From Curvibacter sp. (lineage in GTDB: Bacteria; Pseudomonadota; Gammaproteobacteria; Burkholderiales; Burkholderiaceae_C): DNA of 64,000 nucleotides. The position numbers and the translations under genes are program-made. The notes beneath the pieces were generated by a model. It saw only the letters and a program-made list of their open reading frames with translations, was not told where the DNA came from and made no database searches. Positions 17,657 through 25,151 of the stretch are shown here, in pieces. Numbering within the stretch: the stretch's first letter is position 1; each line of letters opens with the position of its first letter. The stretch is from NCBI GenBank assembly GCA_004293725.1, contig REAW01000006.1, positions 1 through 64,000 of the forward strand, in the 5' to 3' direction.

Positions 17657-18705
17657 GCTGCTTTGCGCAGAACTGGACGGGCAGCGGTCGCGCAGGCAAA
17701 CAGGTCTTTGGGGTCCGGGAGGTCGGGCACCAATTGCACGGTACTGCCAACGCCCAGTCTTTGAGACAAGGCATGCACGTAGCGCAATGCAGAAAGGTCT
17801 TCCAGCGCAAAACCTACCGAGTCAAACAAGGTCACCTGCGCGGCATCGTCGCGACCCACCGCAGTACCCGCCAGTACCTGCCAGAGCGGGTGCGTTACAA
17901 AGTCCGCCGGCATTTGCTGCAGTTCGCCCTCTATGCGGGTTTGCGGCTCGAACTCCACAAACACCTTGGCACGGTTCAGGATTTCTGCTTCCAGCTCGGT
18001 CTTGCCGGGACAGTCCCCACCCACCGCATTGAGGTGCACGCCCGGCTCAACCATGTCTGCGGTCAGGATGGTCGCGTTGGTCTTGTCTGCTGTCACCGTT
18101 GTTACGATGTCTGCACCCTGCACGGCCTCGCGTATCGAGGCGCAGCGCACGATGGCCAGGCTGCCCGCGTCTGTGTAGGGCCGCAGGTTAGCCACCAATT
18201 TGTCTGTAGCTTTGGGGTCCACATCAAATACGCGCAACGTGGAGATGCCGAGCTGGGTCATAAAGGCAATCGCTTGGAATTCACTTTGCGAGCCGTTGCC
18301 AATCAGGGCCATGGTCTTGCTGTCGGGCCGCGCCAACACCTTGGCAGCCATTGCAGAGGTAGCTGCGGTGCGCAGCGCGGTGGTGATGGTCAGTTCGCTC
18401 AGCAATTCGGGGTAGCCTGTCGCAACATCCGCCAGTACGCCAAAGGCCATTACCGTGGACAGGCCTTGCAAAGGGTTTTTGGGGTGCCCGTTGACATACT
18501 TGAAGGCGTAGAGCGCGCTGTCAGACACTGGCATTAACTCGATCACACCGTTGGTGCTGTGGTTGGCGGTCCGGGGGGATTTGTCAAAGTCTTCCCACCG
18601 CAAAAAGTCTTCACGAATGGTCTGGGCCATCTCGGACATCATGGGTGCCAGACCGTGTTGTTGCACCAAGGCTTGCATGTCGTGGACGTCAATGTATCGG
18701 GTCAT
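17653..18705 (-). CDS. ocd: Ornithine cyclodeaminase
   Basis: This 350-residue enzyme of the mu-crystallin family converts ornithine to proline plus ammonia with bound NAD. Substrate and active-site segments are present: YAFKYVNGHPKNP at 66-78, LRTAATSAMAAK at 111-122, the NAD loop LIGNGSQSEF at 134-143, and NAVGGDCPGKTEL with the catalytic Asp. The ATG start has a good ribosome site (GGAG about 8 bases upstream). It overlaps arginase by 4 bases and lies downstream of the basic amino acid transporter genes on the same strand, separated from the ATPase gene by 177 bases. Confidence 0.92.
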   Translation of the reverse strand: MTRYIDVHDMQALVQQHGLAPMMSEMAQTIREDFLRWEDFDKSPRTANHSTNGVIELMPVSDSALYAFKYVNGHPKNPLQGLSTVMAFGVLADVATGYPELLSELTITTALRTAATSAMAAKVLARPDSKTMALIGNGSQSEFQAIAFMTQLGISTLRVFDVDPKATDKLVANLRPYTDAGSLAIVRCASIREAVQGADIVTTVTADKTNATILTADMVEPGVHLNAVGGDCPGKTELEAEILNRAKVFVEFEPQTRIEGELQQMPADFVTHPLWQVLAGTAVGRDDAAQVTLFDSVGFALEDLSALRYVHALSQRLGVGSTVQLVPDLPDPKDLFACATAARPVLRKAA

Positions 18706-18882
18706 GGGCTTCTCCTGTATTGTGGACATCTGCCACCCGAAACAAGTCAACTTCGGAAAAGGCATCAGTGCCTTCAATTCTAGGTTTAGCTTTGAACAAT
18801 TAGCGACGATTCGACCTCGGAATGCTGCTCTAACGGTCAATATTGCATGCACGCAATTCCGAAACGGAATTGCGCCAAATGC

Positions 18883-19656
18883 TTACTTCAGGCTATTGGA
18901 AAGAAACGCTTGCAGACGTTCACTTTGGGGACGGGTGAGTACCTCCGTGGGATCACCCTGCTCTTCAATCTGCCCTTTATGCAAAAAGACCACGCGGTTA
19001 CTGACCTCCCGCGCAAAACCCATCTCATGCGTCACCACAATCATCGTACGGCCCTCCTCCGCTACCGAACGCATGACCCGCAAAACCTCGCCCACCAGCT
19101 CGGGGTCGAGCGCCGATGTGGGCTCATCAAACAACATGACCTTGGGCTCCATAGCCAAGGCACGGGCTATCGCAACACGCTGTTGCTCGCCTCCAGAGAG
19201 GTGCGCAGGGAAAGCGTCTTTGCGATGAAAAACGCCCACTCTCTGCAAATAGGCATGCGCACGCTCGACGGCTTCTGCCTTGCTGATCTTGAGCGCGTGA
19301 ATCGGTGCTTCGATCACATTTTCAAGCGCTGTCATGTGCGACCAGAGGTTGAAATGTTGAAACACCATTGCCACATCGCTGCGCAAGCGCTGCAACTGTG
19401 CGGGACTGCGAACCTTGAGTCCGCCCTGTTTGTCCGGCACCAATTGCAACTCCTCACCATCCAAAACAATGCGCCCTGCGTTAGGCTGCTCAAGCAAATT
19501 CAGGCAACGCAAAAATGTGCTTTTTCCGGAACCGCTGGAGCCGATCATCGATATGACGTCTCCTTGGTTTGCGCTGACGCTGACGCCTTTTAAGACCTCA
19601 TTCGTACCGAAGCGCTTGCAAATGTCTATTGCTTGCAAAATTGTGGGCGTCGTCAC
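18883..19656 (-). CDS. Amino acid ABC transporter ATP-binding protein (HisP-type)
   Basis: This ATPase of about 257 residues powers uptake of a polar or basic amino acid. Walker [10 protein letters not shown] is at 39-47, the signature LSGGEQQR at 153-160 and Walker [10 protein letters not shown] at 173-181, with the histidine/arginine-importer-type insert before the Q-loop. I chose the GTG start because AAGGAA lies 8 bases upstream and it gives the family length; an ATG 39 bases further up, overlapping the stop of the preceding gene, is the alternative. It is the last gene of the transporter block and is separated from ocd by 177 bases. Confidence 0.92.
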   Translation of the reverse strand: MTTPTILQAIDICKRFGTNEVLKGVSVSANQGDVISMIGSSGSGKSTFLRCLNLLEQPNAGRIVLDGEELQLVPDKQGGLKVRSPAQLQRLRSDVAMVFQHFNLWSHMTALENVIEAPIHALKISKAEAVERAHAYLQRVGVFHRKDAFPAHLSGGEQQRVAIARALAMEPKVMLFDEPTSALDPELVGEVLRVMRSVAEEGRTMIVVTHEMGFAREVSNRVVFLHKGQIEEQGDPTEVLTRPQSERLQAFLSNSLK

Positions 19657-19695
19657 AGATGAAATTCCTTCGTTATTGTTGAAATGGATTGGCAT

Positions 19696-20808
19696 TCAAG
19701 GACTCAACAACTTTCCGGTACGCGCCAAAGAAGTACCTGCAATCTTGGCCAGACGCTTCCCTGGCTGTGCCCAGCGCTGCCCGCAGCGACCATACAAAAC
19801 ACCGCCCGATTTGCATACCAATGGAGTGATGGCTCCTGTTGCGGCATCTACCAGATCCGCAATAAGATCTCCGGCAACCACCACGTCGCCGGGAGTGCAG
19901 TGAAACACGACCACACCCGCATGGGGTGCCGTGATGGGCTCTGAGCCTGCCAATGGTGTGGCGCTGCACAGGGGAGAGGGGATTGCTGATGAGTGCCTTA
20001 ACACTCCCTGTGATGACAAAAAATCACACAATGCCAATGCATCCTTTTTCGCCAATACGTGGCTGGTATCCGCCTCACCACGTAGCTCAACCGTGGCGCC
20101 GAAGCAGGCCAACTCCACCGGAAATTCAGGAAACAGTTCTTGCAGTACGAGCCATGGGCGAGAACAAGCCTCGTCAAATGGAGTGCCACCTGATTCCGTA
20201 GCCAGCAATACCGCTTGGGCGCCCAGTGCGGCTCCCAGTTGCTCCGCCATTTCAGCCTGCGGGGTAAGCGCGTATACGTGCATGACGGCATCCGTATCGC
20301 AATGCAAGTCGAGCACGATGTCGGCATCCACCGCCAGCTGCAACAACGTATTCTTCAAGTCCTGAACTGTATTGTTGGCGTGCAAAGCTTGTGCTGCTGC
20401 GCGCAAGGCGCTTCGTATCACCTGCGTGTTGTCCGTGCTGCTGGGGCCGAGTTGCGCGCGCAGACTGTCTTTGACCAGGTCCGCGAGGTGTGCAAAGCCT
20501 CTGTTGAAGTTGCCTCCGTCGCGCAGATCAAAACGCCCTTGGTGTTGACCCAGATTGTGCTGCGCCAACCCAATCGGGTTCGCACAGGGTACGAGAACTA
20601 TTTCACCTTCAATCGCACCTTGGGATTCCAGTTCGGCGAACCGGCGAGCGAGCTGCTGAGTCACCAGAATCGCTGGCACTTCGTCTGCGTGCAATGCGCC
20701 CTGAATATAGACCTTTGGGGATGCGCCGGAGGTGCCGTAGCGCTGGACTTGCAGAGTCTGCTGGGTACCTGGGGCCGGACTCAAAAGCGCAATGGTTTCT
20801 GTTTTCAT
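19696..20808 (-). CDS. Succinylglutamate desuccinylase/aspartoacylase family zinc amidohydrolase
   Basis: This 370-residue member of the M14-like AstE/AspA family cleaves an N-acyl group from an amino acid or derivative. The zinc ligands are visible in GALHADE (His40, Glu43) and DLHC (His169), and the substrate-binding Asn-Arg pair in NFNRGF (100-105). The C-terminal 80 residues form a beta-barrel-like module (ITAPHAGVVVFHCTPGDVV). It lies inside the transporter operon, overlapping the second permease gene by 4 bases, so its substrate is probably imported by that transporter. It could act on N-acyl-ornithine, N-acyl-arginine or an opine-like compound; this is inference, as there is no complete AST pathway here. 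Confidence 0.85.
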   Translation of the reverse strand: MKTETIALLSPAPGTQQTLQVQRYGTSGASPKVYIQGALHADEVPAILVTQQLARRFAELESQGAIEGEIVLVPCANPIGLAQHNLGQHQGRFDLRDGGNFNRGFAHLADLVKDSLRAQLGPSSTDNTQVIRSALRAAAQALHANNTVQDLKNTLLQLAVDADIVLDLHCDTDAVMHVYALTPQAEMAEQLGAALGAQAVLLATESGGTPFDEACSRPWLVLQELFPEFPVELACFGATVELRGEADTSHVLAKKDALALCDFLSSQGVLRHSSAIPSPLCSATPLAGSEPITAPHAGVVVFHCTPGDVVVAGDLIADLVDAATGAITPLVCKSGGVLYGRCGQRWAQPGKRLAKIAGTSLARTGKLLSP

Positions 20809-21527
20809 AGGGGACGTGGTGAGATTGGCAGTGCGTTGTTTTCTTGGGGACGGAGGTGACGTAAGAAACGTCGCTCCAGCAACTTGAAGAGACCCGCCAG
20901 CGAGAAGGTTAGAACGAAATAGATGACCGCTGCGACGCCAAAAGACTCTGTGATCAGAAGGTGGTTGGAGTACACATCGCGGGCTACTCGTGTGATGTCT
21001 ACGAGCGTCACGGTGCTGGCAATAGCCGTGGCATGCATCAAGCCAATGACCTCGTTGCTGTACTGGGGTAGTGCGCGGCGCAACGCGCTTGGCAAAAGAA
21101 TTCTGCTGTAGAAATGACGGCCGGTTAGCCCGTAACTGCGCGCTGCCTCGATCTCACCCACGTTAGTTGCACGAATGGCGCCTGCAAAAATCTCTGTGGT
21201 GTATGCCGTTGAGTTCAGCGTAAAAGCGATCCATGCACAGAACCAAGCGTTCCTTAAAAACACCCAGGCAAAGCTTTCTCGGACGGCTTCAAATTGAGCC
21301 AGCCCGTGGTAGACGATAAACAACTGCACCAGCAGCGGCGTCCCTCGAAATACATAGGTGAAGAACCATACCGGCTTAGACAGCCAGTGGCGCGCTGAAA
21401 CCCGCGCCACTGCCAACGGAACCGCAAGGACAAATGAACCCGCCAACGACAATAGCAACAAGACAAGGGTGGTGCGCAAGCCTTGCCCATACTGCGGCAG
21501 ACTTCCCAAAACAATTTGCCAATCCAT
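20805..21527 (-). CDS. Amino acid ABC transporter permease (HisM-type)
   Basis: This 240-residue inner membrane permease has five or so membrane segments and the binding-protein-dependent transport signature EIEAARSYGLTGRHFY. The FRGTPLLVQLFIVY segment is typical of HisM/OccM-type permeases for basic amino acids and opines. The start was set at MDWQIVLG. It lies 1 base downstream of the other permease gene and overlaps the amidohydrolase gene by 4 bases, so all are in one operon. Confidence 0.9.
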   Translation of the reverse strand: MDWQIVLGSLPQYGQGLRTTLVLLLLSLAGSFVLAVPLAVARVSARHWLSKPVWFFTYVFRGTPLLVQLFIVYHGLAQFEAVRESFAWVFLRNAWFCAWIAFTLNSTAYTTEIFAGAIRATNVGEIEAARSYGLTGRHFYSRILLPSALRRALPQYSNEVIGLMHATAIASTVTLVDITRVARDVYSNHLLITESFGVAAVIYFVLTFSLAGLFKLLERRFLRHLRPQENNALPISPRPL

Positions 21528-21528
21528 G

Positions 21529-22215
21529 TCAGAACTGCACTTTCTTGACACCCAAGCTGTATCGCTTTTCCATGCGCGACAACAAGAATATGGAAACAGT
21601 GGTGAGCCCCAGATAGATCAGCGCCACTGCCATGTAAAACGTAAAAGGCTCACGTGTGCTGGCGGAAGCAAGTCCGGCGCGATTCACCATGTCATTGAGC
21701 CCGATGATGGAAACCAAGGCGGAAGCCTTCAGCATGATCAGCCAGTTGTTTGCAAAGCCCGGTATCGCATGGCGGACCATTTGCGGAAGCACGATGCGAC
21801 GTAACACTTGTGCTTGGGTGAGTGCAAATGCTGCCCCCGCTTCGGACTGCCCTTTTGGCACAGCGAGAATCGCGCCGCGGAACGTTTCTGTCAGGTAGGC
21901 CCCAAAGATGAACCCGATGGTGGCAACGCCTGCACCGAACGGCGGTATGTCTATGTAACCCCAGCCTTGCGACTCTGAAAGTCGATTGATTGCAATCTGT
22001 CCACCATAAAAAATCAGAAGCATCAATACGAGTTCAGGCATTCCACGGATGAGGGTGGTGTAGGCCTCTGCAATCCATCGGGCCCATCGCGAACCTGATA
22101 GCTTCGCTGTAGCGCCAAGCAAACCAAACACGCAAGCGATAGCAAGAGACGCCGCAGATACCTGCAACGTGAGCAAGAGTCCGCCAAGGATGGCGGGCAA
22201 ATAACCATGTAGCAT
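21529..22215 (-). CDS. Amino acid ABC transporter permease (HisQ-type)
   Basis: This is a 228-residue permease subunit with LIRGMPELVLMLLIFYGG and the cytoplasmic loop GQSEAGAAFALTQAQVLRRIVLPQ, characteristic of HisQ/OccQ-like subunits. It pairs with the following permease to form the membrane channel for a histidine/arginine/ornithine/opine-type importer. The binding protein gene is directly upstream, with about 60 bases between. Confidence 0.9.
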   Translation of the reverse strand: MLHGYLPAILGGLLLTLQVSAASLAIACVFGLLGATAKLSGSRWARWIAEAYTTLIRGMPELVLMLLIFYGGQIAINRLSESQGWGYIDIPPFGAGVATIGFIFGAYLTETFRGAILAVPKGQSEAGAAFALTQAQVLRRIVLPQMVRHAIPGFANNWLIMLKASALVSIIGLNDMVNRAGLASASTREPFTFYMAVALIYLGLTTVSIFLLSRMEKRYSLGVKKVQF

Positions 22216-22277
22216 GGGTTTGAGTGCACTAGTTGAAGCGGGAGTGGCCTTAGCCTCTCCCAGCTTCGTGGTTGCTT

Positions 22278-23066
22278 TTATTCGCCGCGGATGTTGATTC
22301 CGGGGAAATGTTTCTCGTTGATTGCTTTGTAAACGCCGTTCCCCGAAATCGTTTTCAGAGCCGCATTCACTTTGGTGCGAAGGCTTTCCTCACCTTTGCG
22401 CATGGCGATACCGACACCACCGCCGTCTTTCGCGCCACCCAAGGTAATTGGCGCACCCGCGCGACCGAAGCCCGCGCCGGCGGGGGACTTCAGGAATGCA
22501 TCCGTCGACGCAAGGGAAGATCCAAAGCCGATATCGCCCCGACCCGCAGCAAGCTCCATGGTGACCTCGGCCTCTTTGGCGACTTGAAGGATGGTGCTTT
22601 CTTTGTAGGTTTCAGCCAAATACTTCGCGCGCGGTGTATTGCGCGTCACGATGATCGTTTTTCCTTTGAGCGCGGCTGGGCTGACCTCTTTGTATGCGCC
22701 GGTTTTTCCAATAAAGGTGGAGGGAATGTCGTAGTAAGAGTCACTAAAGTCAGCCACTTTTTTGCGATCTTCCGTAATCGACATGGATGCCACGATCATG
22801 TCGAATTTTTTGGCGTTTAACGCGGGCATCATGCCGTCCCACTCTTGGTTGGTCAGTTCGCATTCCGCCTTGATTTCCTTGCAGATGGCCATGGCAATTT
22901 CAATGTCAAAGCCTTCAAATTTGCCGTCTGGCGTCATTTTTGAGAATGGCGGATAGTTTCCTTCGACCCCAATGCGAATTTTTTTCCAGTCTGGGGCCTG
23001 GGCCTGGGCGCCGCTTATGCCAAGTAGTGCGCACAACGTGAGGACGGTTGCAAGTTTGTTTGTCAT
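22278..23066 (-). CDS. Basic amino acid ABC transporter substrate-binding protein (ArgT/OccT-like)
   Basis: This 262-residue periplasmic protein has a signal peptide (cleavage near residue 22-23, after GAQA). The mature start RIGVEGNYPPFS, the GFDIEIAMAICKEI helix and EWDGMMPALNAKKFDMIVASMSIT are classic for lysine/arginine/ornithine/histidine-binding proteins. It would deliver its ligand to the HisQM-type permeases encoded downstream. It is the first gene of the operon and is divergent from an RpiR-type regulator. An inverted repeat lies in the shared intergenic region. Confidence 0.92.
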   Translation of the reverse strand: MTNKLATVLTLCALLGISGAQAQAPDWKKIRIGVEGNYPPFSKMTPDGKFEGFDIEIAMAICKEIKAECELTNQEWDGMMPALNAKKFDMIVASMSITEDRKKVADFSDSYYDIPSTFIGKTGAYKEVSPAALKGKTIIVTRNTPRAKYLAETYKESTILQVAKEAEVTMELAAGRGDIGFGSSLASTDAFLKSPAGAGFGRAGAPITLGGAKDGGGVGIAMRKGEESLRTKVNAALKTISGNGVYKAINEKHFPGINIRGE

Positions 23067-23106
23067 GGATGCTCCATTTGGTTTGAAAGGAACCAAATGT
23101 ACATTC

Positions 23107-23133
23107 ATTTTCATAAAAGTGAAAGATGAAAAT
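23107..23133. promoter_or_regulatory. Candidate operator: inverted repeat in divergent promoter
   Basis: The perfect 8-base arms ATTTTCAT (23107-23114) and ATGAAAAT (23126-23133) flank an 11-base spacer. They lie between the divergent binding-protein and RpiR-type regulator genes. The size and place fit an operator for the RpiR-type regulator, but no binding data exist. Confidence 0.5.
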
Positions 23134-23197
23134 ATCGGTACATACCCGATGTTGCGTTTCGTTTCTCCAAGGCTTGTGTCATTGATAATCGACAGCC

Positions 23198-24184
23198 ATG
23201 ACGCCAAATCCCCGCCTGACCCAAGTTGCCAGCACACAGAATGATGCTAGTTTTGCGGCTTCCTCACTCGGTAAAAAACTCCGAACGATCCTGACGGAAG
23301 GCAAAGGATCCAATGTTGCGATCGCCGACTTTTTGTTGCGCAATCCTGTGCGCGCTACAGCGTGGGGAATCGAAGAGTTGGCGTCACAAACCCTCACCTC
23401 GACCGCTACGTTGAGCCGGTTTTCGAGGCAACTTGGCTTTGCTGGCTTCGCAGCATTGCGAGCAGCCATGGCAGATGCCTTGCAATCAGCCATCCAACCT
23501 GTCTATCAACCCGTGGAGAAACTTCGAGGCGCGCTCGAACGGGGACATGCCGACCAGACAACAACCATCATGGCGGAAAGCCAGCAAGTCTGCCTCTCAA
23601 ATGTTAGCCAGACCATTGCTGGAATGAACGCTACCCGCCTCACCACAGTGGCTAAGCGCATAAGGGACGCAGACACGGTGTACACGCTGGGCTTTGGCAT
23701 AAGCGCGCATTTGGCAGCGATGCTCTCCCTGGATCTACAGCCTTTTTGCAGACAGTCCATCAACGTCGTGGAATTTGGAGGTACTGAAGTTGCAGCCGGG
23801 CGCTTGATGAACATTGGTTCGAAAGACTTGTTGGTCGCCATCTCGTTTCCCCGCTACGCCAGCGATGCCATTACGCTTACGCGGTATGCGCGGGACCGGG
23901 GTGCGCGCATTGTGGCTCTAACGGATTCACCCGCTTCACCTCTGGCGCCTTGGGCCCATGATTTGCTTTTGTGCGCTGCCAGCCATCCCGTGCTTTCGAG
24001 CAGCTATGCCGCTGCAGTTGTCATGGCGGAAACGCTGGTGACCAGTCTGATGCTCAGTGGCAGCAATCATGTACAGCAAGCCGAAAAGCTGACTGACGCT
24101 ATTTCTGCCTACATGTACAGCGACAAACCGGGCAACGAAAAGCCAGGCAGTCGCAAAACTAAGAAGGTCAGTCGGAACGCCTGA
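23198..24184 (+). CDS. MurR/RpiR family transcriptional regulator
   Basis: This 328-residue protein has an N-terminal helix-turn-helix of the RpiR type at about 25-100 (ELASQTLTSTATLSRFSRQLGFAGFAALRAAM) and a C-terminal SIS domain at about 145-290 (DADTVYTLGFGISAHLAAML, DLLVAISFPRYASDAITL). SIS domains usually bind phosphosugars, but many RpiR regulators beside amino acid operons respond to other ligands. It is divergent from the basic amino acid transport operon and most likely controls it. Its 3' end overlaps the convergent Lrp-type gene by 17 bases. Confidence 0.9.
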   Translation: MTPNPRLTQVASTQNDASFAASSLGKKLRTILTEGKGSNVAIADFLLRNPVRATAWGIEELASQTLTSTATLSRFSRQLGFAGFAALRAAMADALQSAIQPVYQPVEKLRGALERGHADQTTTIMAESQQVCLSNVSQTIAGMNATRLTTVAKRIRDADTVYTLGFGISAHLAAMLSLDLQPFCRQSINVVEFGGTEVAAGRLMNIGSKDLLVAISFPRYASDAITLTRYARDRGARIVALTDSPASPLAPWAHDLLLCAASHPVLSSSYAAAVVMAETLVTSLMLSGSNHVQQAEKLTDAISAYMYSDKPGNEKPGSRKTKKVSRNA

Positions 24185-24647
24185 CCATCAACGGAAAACC
24201 GGCAAACTCTTTCACGGTCTGCAGTTCGGTGCTGGTCAATACTTTGTCGATGCCCAAGCCGACATCGTCAATCCACGTATTGGTGAGATCCCGGTAGTGT
24301 GCCAGGTCGCGGCAGGCCAGTCGCACCAAATAGTCATACCGACCGCTCACCAGATAGCAGGCGATCACCTCTGGACAGGCGACCATCGCTGCCTCAAAGC
24401 GTTGCACTGTGGCTTGGCGTTGGTCTTTGAGCGCAATTTCAGCAAACACCGACACATGCTCACCCAGCGCCTTGCGGTCCAACAGCGCGCGGTAGCCGGC
24501 GATAAGGCCATCCTCTTCGAGTCTGCGGATGCGATTCAAAGTAGCGCGGGCGGACAGGTTTACCTCTTCCGACAGCGCTTGAGCACTCATGCGGCCGTCG
24601 CGTTGCAGCAGCTCCAGCAGAGTTTGGTCCACGCGATCCAAGGCCAT
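24168..24647 (-). CDS. Lrp/AsnC family transcriptional regulator
   Basis: This 159-residue regulator has an N-terminal winged helix (LDRVDQTLLELLQRDGR at its beginning, NLSARATLNRIRRLEEDGLI as recognition region) and a C-terminal RAM/AsnC ligand-binding domain (VIACYLVSGRYDYLVRL). Members sense amino acids; a role in controlling the neighbouring arginine genes is likely but unproven. It starts 2 bases after the stop of lptE on the same strand and so could be transcribed from the leuS promoter. Its 3' end overlaps the RpiR-type gene. Confidence 0.92.
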   Translation of the reverse strand: MALDRVDQTLLELLQRDGRMSAQALSEEVNLSARATLNRIRRLEEDGLIAGYRALLDRKALGEHVSVFAEIALKDQRQATVQRFEAAMVACPEVIACYLVSGRYDYLVRLACRDLAHYRDLTNTWIDDVGLGIDKVLTSTELQTVKEFAGFPLMVRRSD

Positions 24648-24649
24648 AT

Positions 24650-25144
24650 TTAGTCCAGGGTTTTAACCGCCGCAATGCGGCGCAGAAGCTGCTGCACGAT
24701 GTCGGACTGCATGTCGCGGTAGAGCAGCGCTTCTTCGGCCTCTTTGGCCAGCACCGCCGATTCATTGAAGCTGATATCGCGCTGCTGGATGATTTCGGTG
24801 TCCTCGATCAGATCGCGCCCTTGTGACGAGCGCATGCGAAATTTGATGCGGATGCGCAACTGGAACTCGCGCACCTGGCCAGACGCAGTGACACCCACTA
24901 CGGTTTTCTCGCGCAGCTCCTGCAAAATGTCGACCACCACCTGGGGCGGCTGGCCCCCCGCTGCAGGAACCAACGGGCGCACTGCACTACCGAGGTATCG
25001 CGCCAAATCGGTAGCCACTGCGCCACCGCGCTCAGGCGTGACGGCAATGGTCTCAAAGGCGAAACTCTGCTGTCCTCGCAGCTTGAAGCCACAACTGGCC
25101 AGCAAGGCCGCCATGGACAGGGCAATCAGGTTGCGGCGGCGCAT
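24650..25144 (-). CDS. lptE: LPS assembly lipoprotein LptE
   Basis: This outer membrane lipoprotein of about 164 residues plugs the LptD barrel and helps place LPS on the cell surface. It has a signal sequence with lipobox LASC (Cys18), then GFKLRGQQSFAFETIAV, the typical LptE start. Residues VQEFQLRIRIKF-like beta strands and the helical end fit the family. A GTG one codon upstream of the chosen ATG is possible. It begins 7 bases after the leuS stop and is followed almost directly by the Lrp-type gene instead of holA. Confidence 0.9.
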   Translation of the reverse strand: MRRRNLIALSMAALLASCGFKLRGQQSFAFETIAVTPERGGAVATDLARYLGSAVRPLVPAAGGQPPQVVVDILQELREKTVVGVTASGQVREFQLRIRIKFRMRSSQGRDLIEDTEIIQQRDISFNESAVLAKEAEEALLYRDMQSDIVQQLLRRIAAVKTLD

Positions 25145-25151
25145 CACAGCG

